From the NCBI GenBank assembly GCA_030596395.1, contig JAUVKF010000009.1, forward strand, positions 1-64,000: DNA of 64,000 bases. Reading direction: 5' to 3'. The position numbers and the translations under genes were made by a program. Under the pieces are notes generated by a model. The model did no database searches. It saw only the letters and a program-made list of their open reading frames with translations, and had not been told where the DNA came from. Position 1 is the first letter of the stretch. Every line of letters starts with the position of its first letter. The stretch comes from Chlorobiota bacterium (GTDB lineage Bacteria > Bacteroidota > Bacteroidia > Bacteroidales > F082). This document shows, piece by piece, positions 28,860 to 37,340 of the stretch.

Positions 28860-31388
28860 ATGAAAAAAATTATTATCATTACCTTAATAATCACAGGCAT
28901 TTTCTCCATTAGCAATGCCCAAAACAATATTCTTGAAGCTCGTGGGATGCCTGTTGGTACGGTAGTTACAGTAAAAGGGATTGCAACTAACGGATCGGAA
29001 TTAGGAATAATCAGATATCTTCAGGATGCTACTGCAGGAATTGCTGCCTATGGTTCAGCAATGGGAGTTGTTAATCGAGGTGACTCCATTACGGTTACAG
29101 GAACGCTTAAATTATATAATCAACTTCTGGAAATTGACCCAATAACAAACGTTACTGTATTGTCTACCGGTAATACATTGCCGGATCCGATTGTGTTGAC
29201 ACCAATCCAGCTTTCTGAACCTTATGAAGGCCAGTTGGTTAAAATTAATGAAGTTGTTTTTAATGATGGCGGTCAAACTTTTACGGGAAATAAAAAATAT
29301 ACATTTACCTCCAATGGTGAAACAGGATATATCTATGTAAAAAATGGCCAGGATTTTGTAGGTACTATTATACCCAGTGCGCCGGTTGAACTAACAGCCA
29401 TTTGCTCTCAATTTGATTTTAGCAATCCCAACGAAGGCTATCAGGCTTTGCCCCGCGATTTGAATGACATATTCATTCCAAGTTCCATCTACTTCATAGA
29501 TGCTTTATCCAATACTGATTTTACACAAAACACATTCGATTTTACCTGGAATACCAACATCGAAGGAACAACTGAAATGTTTTACGGACCAACCGCAGAG
29601 ACCGTAACATCAAATTATACATACGCCGAAGGGATATCTGAAAATCATAGCATTGACCTGACTGGTTTAAACCCTGGCGAAATAACATGGGTGCAGGCTT
29701 TCTCGGTGAGTGGTTCTGATACGGCTAAATCGGCAATAGTTCCGTTTGCCACCATTTCAAATTCATCAGGCGATATGATAGCATATTTCAATAGTCTTGT
29801 TGATGTTTCTTATTCCACCGGAGTAGATGCAATATATCTTCCGGAAACCATGGACGACACTTTGATAAGTTATATTGATCGGGCAAAGTACACCATCGAT
29901 TTCACCATTTACAATTTTAACAATACTGGCATCAGCAACATTAGCGATGCATTAAAAGCCGCTGCTAATCGTGGTGTTCGGGTTAGAGTGATTGGTTGTG
30001 GTACGACTGCGAATTTAGGGATTGATGAGTTGGTTGGTTCTGCTGTTCATGTACTTATTGGTCCGGATGATTCTCAACGAACCGGTATAATGCACAACAA
30101 ATTCATTGTTTTTGATGCGCAATCCGATGATCCAAACGAACCACTTGTATGGACCGGCTCAACCAACTTTACTGATGGCCAGATTAATCTTGATGCAAAT
30201 AATGTGATTATTGTGCAAGACCAGAGTTTGGCACGTGCTTACCAAATTGAATTTGAGGAAATGTGGGGCTCTTATGGCAATGAACCTGATGCGGCAAAGG
30301 CTCGCTTTGGATCGACCAAAAGGAATAATACACCACACGAATTTGTTATAAATGGTAAACGTGTCGAATGTTACTTCAGTCCAACTGATGGCGTAAATAG
30401 TAAAATTGTTGAAGTAATCCATACCTCAGATAACGACCTGAGCATTGCAACTATGCTTATCACACGAATTACAATGGCAGATGCCATAGTCGAACGCAAG
30501 TCTGCTGGTGTTGCTGTAAATGTGATCACCAACGCTGAAGGAAATAATAACTCAACTGTAAATGATATGTTGGAAGCCTCTTTAACCGTCCACGTTACTT
30601 TTGATAATGTATCATCCGGTATGCTTCACCATAAGTATATGATCGTAGATCAGGGTGCTCCTGCTTTGGATCCAATGATCTTTACCGGCTCTCACAATTG
30701 GAGCGCAGCTGCTGATAATAGCAATGATGAAAATACCCTGATTATACATGATGCAACGATGGCAAATATATATTATCAGCAATTTGTAAAACGTTTTGTT
30801 GATAATCAAGGTGTTCTGACCGAGCTGACAGATCCTCCAACAGCTGTTGACGATAATGCAGAGACCACGATTGACCAGCTGGTTACAGTTCAGGTGTTGA
30901 ATAATGATATGATACTGGCTCCTGTTTCATTAAGTATTGAAACACAGTCCACACAGGGAAATTCATACATCCCTTTTGCTAATCCGAACGTAATCAGTTA
31001 TCAGCCAGATGAAGGTTTCCATGGTACGGATTCTATTGTTTACAAAATTGCATATCAAGCAAAACCAACGCTTTTTGCTACTGCAAGAGTATATTTCACG
31101 GTGATTGATAATAGTGGTGTTGACGAATTATTTACAGATGGTATTGTAAGTGTTTTCCCAAATCCTGCAAATGACAAAATCAATATTAATTTCAGTTTAA
31201 AAGAAAATTCTCTAATTGAAATTGTATTAAATGATATGTCCGGAAAACAGATGATCTCAGAATCACATCATGCCAACAAAGGTAAAAACCAACTTAGTAT
31301 TGATGTGAGTAAATTTTCGAGAGGAATTCATGTGTTAAACATAAAAACTGAAAAAGGAAATCTTTACTACAAAGTTGTAATAAAATGA
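28860..31388 (+). CDS. Secreted phospholipase D/nuclease-superfamily protein with N-terminal OB-like fold and T9SS signal
   Basis: An 842-residue secreted enzyme from the ATG at 28860 (MKKIIIITLIITGIFSISNA is a good signal peptide; the frame opens 11 codons earlier, inside the receptor gene). Residues about 20-190 resemble the OB-fold/DUF5689 modules of secreted Bacteroidota nucleases (VGTVVTVKGIATNGSELG). A short beta module follows, then two complete HKD motifs: MHNKFIVFDAQ with WTGSTNF, and LHHKYMIVDQG with FTGSHNWSAAADNSNDEN. Two HKDs allow activity as a monomer. A Big/cadherin-like module (VQVLNNDMI) and a T9SS tail (VSVFPNPANDKINI, ending YKVVIK) complete it. It may be a DNase or a phospholipase; the OB-like domain favours nucleic acid. 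Confidence 0.85.
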   Translation: MKKIIIITLIITGIFSISNAQNNILEARGMPVGTVVTVKGIATNGSELGIIRYLQDATAGIAAYGSAMGVVNRGDSITVTGTLKLYNQLLEIDPITNVTVLSTGNTLPDPIVLTPIQLSEPYEGQLVKINEVVFNDGGQTFTGNKKYTFTSNGETGYIYVKNGQDFVGTIIPSAPVELTAICSQFDFSNPNEGYQALPRDLNDIFIPSSIYFIDALSNTDFTQNTFDFTWNTNIEGTTEMFYGPTAETVTSNYTYAEGISENHSIDLTGLNPGEITWVQAFSVSGSDTAKSAIVPFATISNSSGDMIAYFNSLVDVSYSTGVDAIYLPETMDDTLISYIDRAKYTIDFTIYNFNNTGISNISDALKAAANRGVRVRVIGCGTTANLGIDELVGSAVHVLIGPDDSQRTGIMHNKFIVFDAQSDDPNEPLVWTGSTNFTDGQINLDANNVIIVQDQSLARAYQIEFEEMWGSYGNEPDAAKARFGSTKRNNTPHEFVINGKRVECYFSPTDGVNSKIVEVIHTSDNDLSIATMLITRITMADAIVERKSAGVAVNVITNAEGNNNSTVNDMLEASLTVHVTFDNVSSGMLHHKYMIVDQGAPALDPMIFTGSHNWSAAADNSNDENTLIIHDATMANIYYQQFVKRFVDNQGVLTELTDPPTAVDDNAETTIDQLVTVQVLNNDMILAPVSLSIETQSTQGNSYIPFANPNVISYQPDEGFHGTDSIVYKIAYQAKPTLFATARVYFTVIDNSGVDELFTDGIVSVFPNPANDKININFSLKENSLIEIVLNDMSGKQMISESHHANKGKNQLSIDVSKFSRGIHVLNIKTEKGNLYYKVVIK

Positions 31389-31467
31389 TTGAATTTATTG
31401 CGATGAAGTAATCAACTTAATTGCAAAAAATATTTTTTCGGAAGCCTGGCAGAGTAAAGGTTTTCTT

Positions 31468-31602
31468 GTGTGTCTTTTTAGTCATCTCATCGTTACCCCG
31501 AGGCCTCGGGATGCCTTGATCTGACAAAAATACATCATAATAAATACTCAAGGCTAGCGCTCGTTTTCAACGAGTGCTTATCCCAACATATAAAAGACAC
31601 AC
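31468..31602. mobile_element. MITE-like element, ~135 bp, with short terminal inverted repeats
   Basis: The left end GTGTGTCTTTTTA (31468-31480) is the inverted copy, with one base extra, of the right end TAAAAGACACAC (31591-31602). It carries the palindrome CCCGAGGCCTCGGG. The left-end sequence up to TCATCGTTA recurs at 49797-49833 and 50651-50683, without an evident right end. No coding capacity. Confidence 0.55.
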
Positions 31603-31648
31603 TCAAATTCAAAGTCTAATTTAAACCGGTTTCCATTCAAATAATCCT

Positions 31649-31656
31649 TACTTTTG
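31649..31656 (+). promoter_or_regulatory. -7 promoter element of the mrp-nfu operon
   Basis: TACTTTTG fits TAnnTTTG exactly, 51 bp before the mrp ATG. A -33 element is not obvious. Confidence 0.45.
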
Positions 31657-31707
31657 CGGCTGTATTTTAAGTAATTACAATTCAGTCTAAATAAAAATAG
31701 TCGTTAA

Positions 31708-32772
31708 ATGACAATAACAGATAAACAGGTGACGGATGCACTGAAACAAGTTGTTTTTTTTAAAAAACAGAATAACATTGTTGACCTGAACATGGTGCAT
31801 CAGGTTGAGATTAATGAAAAAGGAATTAAAGTTTCGGTGGTTTTCCCCGAACTGGCTGACCCTTCGGTAGGTATTGTAAGCAATTCAATTATGAAAACCC
31901 TAAAAACCGAATTCGGGGAGGATTATACCATTGATGTAAAACCGATAGCAGAAAAAGATCTGGGCAAAGGCCCATTGTCAGGGGTTAAAAATATTATTGC
32001 TGTAATTTCAGGTAAAGGAGGAGTAGGAAAATCAACAGTTGCAGCCAATCTGGCAATTACTTTATCCCAACTGGGCAAAAAAGTCGGTATTCTCGATGCA
32101 GATATCATGGGGCCTTCCGTCCCGATCATGTTTGGTGTAGAAGGCGAACAGCCCGGTGTAATTGATCGGGAAGGTAAACCTTATATGATCCCGATTGAAA
32201 ATTATGGAATCAAAATCCTTTCGTTGGGATTTTTTGTTCAACCCGATCAGGCGCTAATGTGGCGCGGATCAATGATCAACAATGCATTTAACCAGCTAAT
32301 GACAGATGCCGAATGGGGCGATCTTGATTACCTGGTTATTGATATGCCTCCGGGAACCGGTGATATACAGCTTACGCTAGCCCAATCATATAATATCAGA
32401 GGAACCGTACTGGTAACAACCCCGCAAAAAATTGCAACAGCAGATGTAAGAAGAGCGGCCATGATGTACAGGCAGGATAAACTGCTCATTCCATTGTTGG
32501 GAATTGTCGAAAACATGGCTTATTTCATTCCTGAAGATATGCCTGATAAGAAATATTTTATTTTCGGAAAAGGTACTACAGATGAGCTTGCCGGCCAGCT
32601 TGATATTCCTGTACTGGGAAGAATCCCAATTGTTGAGAAAATTGTTGAATCCGGAGACGGAGGAAAACCCATCACAATTGATCAGGATTCACCGGTTACA
32701 AAATCTTTTATCGACATTGCTACCAATGTGATAAAGCAATCGGAGATTTTGCAAACTGTTAACATGAACTAA
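31708..32772 (+). CDS. mrp: Mrp/NBP35-type Fe-S cluster carrier ATPase
   Basis: A cytoplasmic P-loop ATPase that carries Fe-S clusters to target proteins. Residues 1 to about 90 form a DUF59/MIP18-like domain (ITDKQVTDALKQV; LADPSVGIVSNSI). The deviant Walker A motif SGKGGVGKST lies near residue 104, followed by DADIMGPSVPIMFG and the switch segment DYLVIDMPPGTGD. The C-terminal Cys pair (CxxC) of ApbC is not visible in the usual place (AYFIPEDMPDKKYFIFGKG), as in many Bacteroidota members, so cluster binding may use other ligands. It is followed 12 bp later by a NifU-like domain protein, a fitting partner. Confidence 0.93.
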   Translation: MTITDKQVTDALKQVVFFKKQNNIVDLNMVHQVEINEKGIKVSVVFPELADPSVGIVSNSIMKTLKTEFGEDYTIDVKPIAEKDLGKGPLSGVKNIIAVISGKGGVGKSTVAANLAITLSQLGKKVGILDADIMGPSVPIMFGVEGEQPGVIDREGKPYMIPIENYGIKILSLGFFVQPDQALMWRGSMINNAFNQLMTDAEWGDLDYLVIDMPPGTGDIQLTLAQSYNIRGTVLVTTPQKIATADVRRAAMMYRQDKLLIPLLGIVENMAYFIPEDMPDKKYFIFGKGTTDELAGQLDIPVLGRIPIVEKIVESGDGGKPITIDQDSPVTKSFIDIATNVIKQSEILQTVNMN

Positions 32773-32784
32773 ACAATACAAAAT

Positions 32785-33033
32785 ATGGCAAACAATAAAG
32801 AAGAATTAATTCAGAAAGTGCAAAATATTCTTGAGCAGGTAAGACCTTACCTCCAGCAGGATGGTGGCGATATCAATTTTGTTGAACTTACAGAAGATAA
32901 TGTGGTAAATGTTGAACTGACCGGCGCTTGTGGTACATGCCCTTTCAGTACAATGACACTAAAAAATGGTGTTGAAGCTACATTGAAGAAAGCTTTGCCT
33001 GAGATAAAAGAAGTTGTTGCGATCAACTTATAG
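32785..33033 (+). CDS. NifU C-terminal-domain (Nfu-type) Fe-S scaffold protein
   Basis: An 82-residue protein that consists only of the Nfu domain. LQQDGGDINFVEL is followed by the cluster-binding pair in GACGTCPFSTMTLKNGVE (CxxC). It probably forms a dimer that holds one 4Fe-4S cluster and passes it on, possibly through the Mrp protein encoded just upstream. The 12-bp spacing and shared strand indicate an operon. It converges with nadE 27 bp away. Confidence 0.94.
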   Translation: MANNKEELIQKVQNILEQVRPYLQQDGGDINFVELTEDNVVNVELTGACGTCPFSTMTLKNGVEATLKKALPEIKEVVAINL

Positions 33034-33060
33034 GCAGTTTCATGGCTATTGGTAAGATAA

Positions 33061-34701
33061 TTAGCTAAGATATTTTGCCACTATCGGCATTCTACGCCCC
33101 ATTCCAAAAGCTTTCGAAGAAATCCGTAATATAGGCGGTGTTTGATAGCGTTTGTATTCGCTGGTATTTACCAGTTTCAATATCCTTTTAACAAGTCCTT
33201 CATTAAACCCGGACTTGATGATCTCATTCGGCCCTTTTCTTAGTTCAATATACTGATATAAAATCTCATCAAGACTTTCGTAGTCGGGTAATGAATCGGT
33301 ATCTTTCTGATCGTGGCGTAATTCAGCCGAAGGGGGTTTGGTAATGATGTTTTCGGGAATTATCTCCTTATCACGATTAATATGCCTGGCCAGTTCAAAA
33401 ACCTGTGTTTTGTAAACATCCCCCAAAACGGAAAGGCCACCGTTCATATCGCCATATAATGTACTGTAACCAACCGCTGCTTCGCTTTTATTGCTCGTGT
33501 TCAGAAGAATATATCCAAATTTATTTGACAGAGCCATCAATATGACTCCCCTCGTTCTGGCTTGCAAATTTTCTTCTGTGATTCCGAAAGATTTGTCTGC
33601 AAAATAGGGTTTTAATGTTTCTTCGAAAGCGCCAAAAGAATTTTCGATGGAAATCTTATCAAAAGGCATTTTTAAGTTTTCTGCCAGTTGGATGGCATCA
33701 TTAACAGAATGATCGGATGAAAAACGCGAAGGCATCAATACATTATAAACATTCTCATTTCCAAGTGCATATGCCGCCAGTACCGCAGTTACAGCAGAAT
33801 CAATCCCGCCCGAAAGGCCAAGTATCGCTTTTTGAAAGCCCAGCTTCTGAAAATAATTTTTTATACCCATCACCAGTGCATCATGAATCATTGCAATTTC
33901 CTGCCTGGTATTGGTTTTTCCGTGAAGCTTTTCGCCAGCCGATACGCTTTCAAGCTCATAAATACGGAAATCCTCTTCAAAATATTTTAATTCATCGAGT
34001 ATAATTCCCTGTCGATCCATTACCAGTGAGCCGCCATCGAAAAGTAATTCGGTTTGCGCGCCAACATGATTTACATAAAACAAAGGCAGCTTGTACCGTA
34101 TTGCATTTCGTTTCAGCACTTCTGTGCGAATGTTGATTTGATGATAGTTGAAAGGTGAAGCAGCGATATTGATGATAAAGTCAGGATGCTGGCCCATCAG
34201 TTTATCCATGGGGTTTATTGTGTACAAGGGATTATCCTGAATATTCCAGAGGTCTTCGCATATGGTTAGCGCAATGCGTTTTCCTTTGTATTGGATGACA
34301 TCGAAAACATTGTTTGGCTCAAAATAGCGATACTCATCAAATATATCATAGTTTGGAAGTAATGTTTTGTTAACGAATTGTTGAATCTTGCCATCTGATA
34401 AAAAAGCTGCTGCATTGTACAGAGGTTTTCCTTTATCATTGCTATTAAAAACAGGCGTTCCAATAATGGCAGCTGTTTTGGTGCAGTAGGTTGCAATTTC
34501 CCGGATCGCTGCATTGCATTTGTTTACAAAATCTTCAAATTCAAGAAAATCACGCGGAGGATAGCCCGAAATAGCCAGCTCTGAGAAAACAACAAGGTCA
34601 GCACCGGCCTGTTCTGATCGTTTAATATGATCGATGATTTTGTGTTTGTTGCTGGCAAAGTTGCCAATGTGGTAATTAATTTGTGCTAGCGCGATCTTCA
34701 C
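33061..34701 (-). CDS. nadE: Glutamine-dependent NAD+ synthetase
   Basis: Makes NAD from deamido-NAD, ATP and glutamine. The N-terminal amidase (nitrilase-type, about 1-260) has its Glu-Lys-Cys triad in VVFSELAISGYPPRD, FVNKTLLPNYDIFDE and ALTICEDLWN. The C-terminal synthetase (about 270-546) has the pyrophosphatase loop LGLSGGIDSAVTAVLAAYALG and later LLNTSNKSEAAVGYSTLYGD. At 546 aa it is the shorter bacterial form. The ATG at 34701 gives MKIALAQINYHIGNF, a standard start. An outer-membrane protein gene lies 10 bp upstream on the same strand, so the two may be cotranscribed. Confidence 0.97.
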   Translation of the reverse strand: MKIALAQINYHIGNFASNKHKIIDHIKRSEQAGADLVVFSELAISGYPPRDFLEFEDFVNKCNAAIREIATYCTKTAAIIGTPVFNSNDKGKPLYNAAAFLSDGKIQQFVNKTLLPNYDIFDEYRYFEPNNVFDVIQYKGKRIALTICEDLWNIQDNPLYTINPMDKLMGQHPDFIINIAASPFNYHQINIRTEVLKRNAIRYKLPLFYVNHVGAQTELLFDGGSLVMDRQGIILDELKYFEEDFRIYELESVSAGEKLHGKTNTRQEIAMIHDALVMGIKNYFQKLGFQKAILGLSGGIDSAVTAVLAAYALGNENVYNVLMPSRFSSDHSVNDAIQLAENLKMPFDKISIENSFGAFEETLKPYFADKSFGITEENLQARTRGVILMALSNKFGYILLNTSNKSEAAVGYSTLYGDMNGGLSVLGDVYKTQVFELARHINRDKEIIPENIITKPPSAELRHDQKDTDSLPDYESLDEILYQYIELRKGPNEIIKSGFNEGLVKRILKLVNTSEYKRYQTPPILRISSKAFGMGRRMPIVAKYLS

Positions 34702-34711
34702 TGTATTGTTT

Positions 34712-35395
34712 TTAAAAAATTACTGCAGCGCTAAATTCGATAAAATTGTTACGTGCATTAATTTGATCTCCCTTAAACATATTTACAAAACAATTGTCAA
34801 ATTTGAAACCTGTCCGTATGTAGGTTGATTCATGTATGGGTATTTCAACACCGGCGCCGAGTATTAATGATGACCTGGTAAAAGAAAGTTCATCAGATAT
34901 GTTGTTGTTTTCACTAATTGTTTCACCTTTATCCGGCGTAAAAACATCTTCTGCCTTTGCCCTGAGTAAAAAACCCAGGCCATAGCCAATTTGTCCGTAT
35001 ATTTTAAATTTCTCTTTTATTTCATTCGTCTTCATTGTAAATGAAATGGGCACCTGCAGGTATCGTGTTTTATATTTGCGATCCAGTACTCCATACACTG
35101 TTTGATCCTCTATCGTACGTGATGTAGGATATTTTGATCTGCCATTCAAATACAAAACCTCGAAACCAGTGGTAAACGAATAGTTTTCCATCATAAAAAA
35201 ATCTGCAATAAATCCCCATGAGCCGCCGACTCTTACCCCGTCATTCTTATATACTTCTGTGTCGGTTGCGAACCAGCCGATATTCACTGCCCCCTTAAAG
35301 CCAAACTGAAAAGGCTTGTGTTGGGCTTGTAATCCAATGGTTGAGATGAGGGCAACAGCAAATATTATTTTTTTGATTTTTTTTGGTGATCTCAT
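34712..35395 (-). CDS. Outer-membrane beta-barrel protein (PorT/OMP_b-brl type)
   Basis: A 227-residue secreted protein. After an N-terminal signal (KKIKKIIFAVALISTIGLQA, cleaved before QHKPF) come alternating strands with the pattern of an eight-stranded small barrel (FGFKGAVNIGWFA; GGSWGFIADFFM; YIRTGFKFDNCFV). It ends with the expected aromatic residue (FSAAVIF). Function is unknown; many such proteins surround other loci in Bacteroidota. It lies just upstream of nadE, without an obvious functional link, and diverges from another barrel gene of the same type. Confidence 0.75.
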   Translation of the reverse strand: MRSPKKIKKIIFAVALISTIGLQAQHKPFQFGFKGAVNIGWFATDTEVYKNDGVRVGGSWGFIADFFMMENYSFTTGFEVLYLNGRSKYPTSRTIEDQTVYGVLDRKYKTRYLQVPISFTMKTNEIKEKFKIYGQIGYGLGFLLRAKAEDVFTPDKGETISENNNISDELSFTRSSLILGAGVEIPIHESTYIRTGFKFDNCFVNMFKGDQINARNNFIEFSAAVIF

Positions 35396-35509
35396 ATGTT
35401 ACAAACTTAAAAACACATGACCGTATTGTAACCGCAAACAAAAGTATTTATTCACATCATTTATTTGATTTCATTTATTTAATCTAGAGCCTTTTGAAAA
35501 TAAATATCC

Positions 35510-35517
35510 TATTTTTG
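35510..35517 (+). promoter_or_regulatory. -7 promoter element of the barrel protein gene at 35547
   Basis: TATTTTTG matches TAnnTTTG exactly and lies 29 bp before the ATG. Confidence 0.5.
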
Positions 35518-35546
35518 AGTTTTGAAATAAACCAAACACTAAAAAC

Positions 35547-36170
35547 ATGAAGAAATTAGTTTTATTTATTGCTGTGTTACTCATATCAGGGATGTCGTAC
35601 GGGCAATTTCATATTGGCCCGCAAATAGGATATACAGCTTCAACCCTGTCTTTAGACACCGATTCAATTACTAATAACCTGAAAAGTAACTTATTAGTGG
35701 GTGTATTTGCCCGTTTTGGAAAAAAGTTTTACGTGCAACCCGAAATTAACTGGCTGACACAGGGTAGTGTATTCACATACCCGGAAATTGGTAATATTTC
35801 ACCAATTGAACAAAATATTAAGTTAAGCACAATTCAGGTTCCGGTAAATGTAGGTTGGAGGATGATCAACCTTGAAATTGTTAATATCAGGATATTTGCA
35901 GGTCTGGCTGCAAACTTTATTGTCAACAAGAACATAAAGACCACAGGCGATGATGAAAACTATCCTGAAGCACTACCTACGGAGGACGATTTTAAGAATA
36001 TGCAATGGCAATGGGATGCAGGTGTTGGTGTAGATATCCTAATGTTTGCTGTTGACGTTAAATACATGGGAGGCCTCAATAATATATTTGATGATATTCA
36101 ATTCGGCGGAGAAACTTTAACATCTAAATCCAACCTTTTTGTTGTCACATTAGGCTGGAAAATATTGTAA
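35547..36170 (+). CDS. Outer-membrane beta-barrel protein (PorT/OMP_b-brl type)
   Basis: A 207-residue protein with a clean signal peptide (MKKLVLFIAVLLISGMSYGQ) and strands typical of the OMP_b-brl_2 family: FHIGPQIGYTASTLSL, LLVGVFARFGKKFYVQPEIN, INVGWRM-like and a last strand LFVVTLGWKIL. It has its own promoter and is followed by a hairpin terminator. No enzymatic motif is visible; specific function unknown. Confidence 0.78.
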   Translation: MKKLVLFIAVLLISGMSYGQFHIGPQIGYTASTLSLDTDSITNNLKSNLLVGVFARFGKKFYVQPEINWLTQGSVFTYPEIGNISPIEQNIKLSTIQVPVNVGWRMINLEIVNIRIFAGLAANFIVNKNIKTTGDDENYPEALPTEDDFKNMQWQWDAGVGVDILMFAVDVKYMGGLNNIFDDIQFGGETLTSKSNLFVVTLGWKIL

Positions 36171-36191
36171 ACCGGTTTAGACAAAATATAT

Positions 36192-36227
36192 GAATGTCAG
36201 TACATTTGTGCTGGCATTCTTTTTTTA
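36192..36227 (+). terminator. Rho-independent terminator after the barrel gene
   Basis: GAATGTCAG (36192-36200) pairs with CTGGCATTC (36211-36219) with one G-T mismatch and is followed by a run of T. The ten-base loop contains TACATTTG, which is itself a perfect -7 promoter octamer. Confidence 0.75.
36201..36208 (+). promoter_or_regulatory. Possible -7 element of gldB within the terminator loop
   Basis: TACATTTG fits TAnnTTTG exactly and is 25 bp before the gldB ATG. It lies in the loop of the terminator described at 36192-36227. Confidence 0.4.
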
Positions 36228-36232
36228 ATGTT

Positions 36233-37222
36233 ATGAGAAACTACCTCCTTTTAATACTTTTGATGCTGTTTGTAAGCTCCTGTAACAATGGTGTTTATAA
36301 ATTTCCGCAGGCGGATATACAGTATTCGGTTACTGAGTTAAATATCCACCGATACGGGAAAACCTTGTTTGAACTGGATACCAATGATTTTCAGAATGAA
36401 TTGAAAAATATCCAGGATGAATTCAGGTTGTTTTTGGATGCCGACCTCAATGATTCGGTTAATGTTATGCAGCTTTCAGGCTATGTAACTGATACGCAAC
36501 TTATATCTATTTATCGGGAGTCAGTTGAAGTATATCCTGATCTTATCAAAGTTGAAACTTTACTGTCGGATGCTTTCAGCCGCTATCACCATTTTTTCCC
36601 TGATACGCCATTACCGGAAATTTTTACCTATATCTCTGACCTTTATTATGAAATGCCTGTCTGGAAAAATGATTCTGTGATGGTTATCGCATTAGACATT
36701 TATCTTGGTAAAGATTTTCCCCTGTATAATAAATTGGGTTTGCCTTATTACAAAGTACGTTGTATGACGCCTGAAAACCTTCCGATAGATGTCATGAAAA
36801 CAATTTATTTTGAAGACGTTGCAACAAATTACAAAAAGCGGACCCTGCTGGATCATATGATTGAAAGCGGTAAAATATTGACTTTTCTGGATGCGATTTT
36901 ACCAGGTGTGCCTGACAGTGTTAAAATCTGTTATTCGTCAAAAAAACTGGAATGGGCGATTAAAAATGAAAAAAATATCTGGGGTTTCCTTATCGGGAAC
37001 GATTTGCTCTATTCTACAGATTATCAGTCGCAAACCCGGTTGATTCAGGATGGGCCGTTTACCAATGGTTTTTCAAATAATTCCCCATCACGATTGGGAG
37101 TTTTTATTGGGTGGCAAATCGTTAATCAATACATGAATCGTAATCCGGAGATCACGCTGGATCAGATGCTAAAGATGACTGATTCGCAAATGATATTGCA
37201 AAAATCAGCTTATAAACCTTAA
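36233..37222 (+). CDS. gldB: GldB-type gliding motility lipoprotein
   Basis: A 329-residue lipoprotein from the ATG at 36233. The signal MRNYLLLILLMLFVSS ends in a lipobox with Cys17 (LFVSSC). The start and body match the GldB family: VTELNIHRYGKTLFELD, a helical part, then LPEIFTYISDLYY, VMVIALDIYLGKDFPLYN and PYYKVRCMTPENLP. GldB is essential for gliding in Flavobacterium, yet homologues occur widely in non-gliding Bacteroidota, so motility cannot be concluded. The frame is open 13 codons upstream of the chosen start, but that extension precedes the lipoprotein signal and runs through the terminator. Confidence 0.85.
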   Translation: MRNYLLLILLMLFVSSCNNGVYKFPQADIQYSVTELNIHRYGKTLFELDTNDFQNELKNIQDEFRLFLDADLNDSVNVMQLSGYVTDTQLISIYRESVEVYPDLIKVETLLSDAFSRYHHFFPDTPLPEIFTYISDLYYEMPVWKNDSVMVIALDIYLGKDFPLYNKLGLPYYKVRCMTPENLPIDVMKTIYFEDVATNYKKRTLLDHMIESGKILTFLDAILPGVPDSVKICYSSKKLEWAIKNEKNIWGFLIGNDLLYSTDYQSQTRLIQDGPFTNGFSNNSPSRLGVFIGWQIVNQYMNRNPEITLDQMLKMTDSQMILQKSAYKP

Positions 37223-37310
37223 TGGTTCAGCTTATTTCAACCATTTTAAAATAAAGCTGAATTATACCGGTTTGTATTGAGCTGAATCCCAAAAGATCAC
37301 AATAAATAGT

Positions 37311-37318
37311 TATTTTTG
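37311..37318 (+). promoter_or_regulatory. -7 promoter element of the YifB/ComM gene
   Basis: TATTTTTG matches TAnnTTTG exactly, 22 bp before the ATG at 37341. Confidence 0.5.
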
Positions 37319-37340
37319 TCTATCTAACCAGGCTATTGAT

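Larger units (their letters stand above)
31389..31707. other. 319-bp intergenic region between the PLD gene and mrp
   Basis: It contains the MITE-like element at 31468-31602, which carries the palindrome CCCGAGGCCTCGGG (31497-31510), and the mrp promoter element at 31649-31656. No open frame in it looks coding. Confidence 0.6.
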
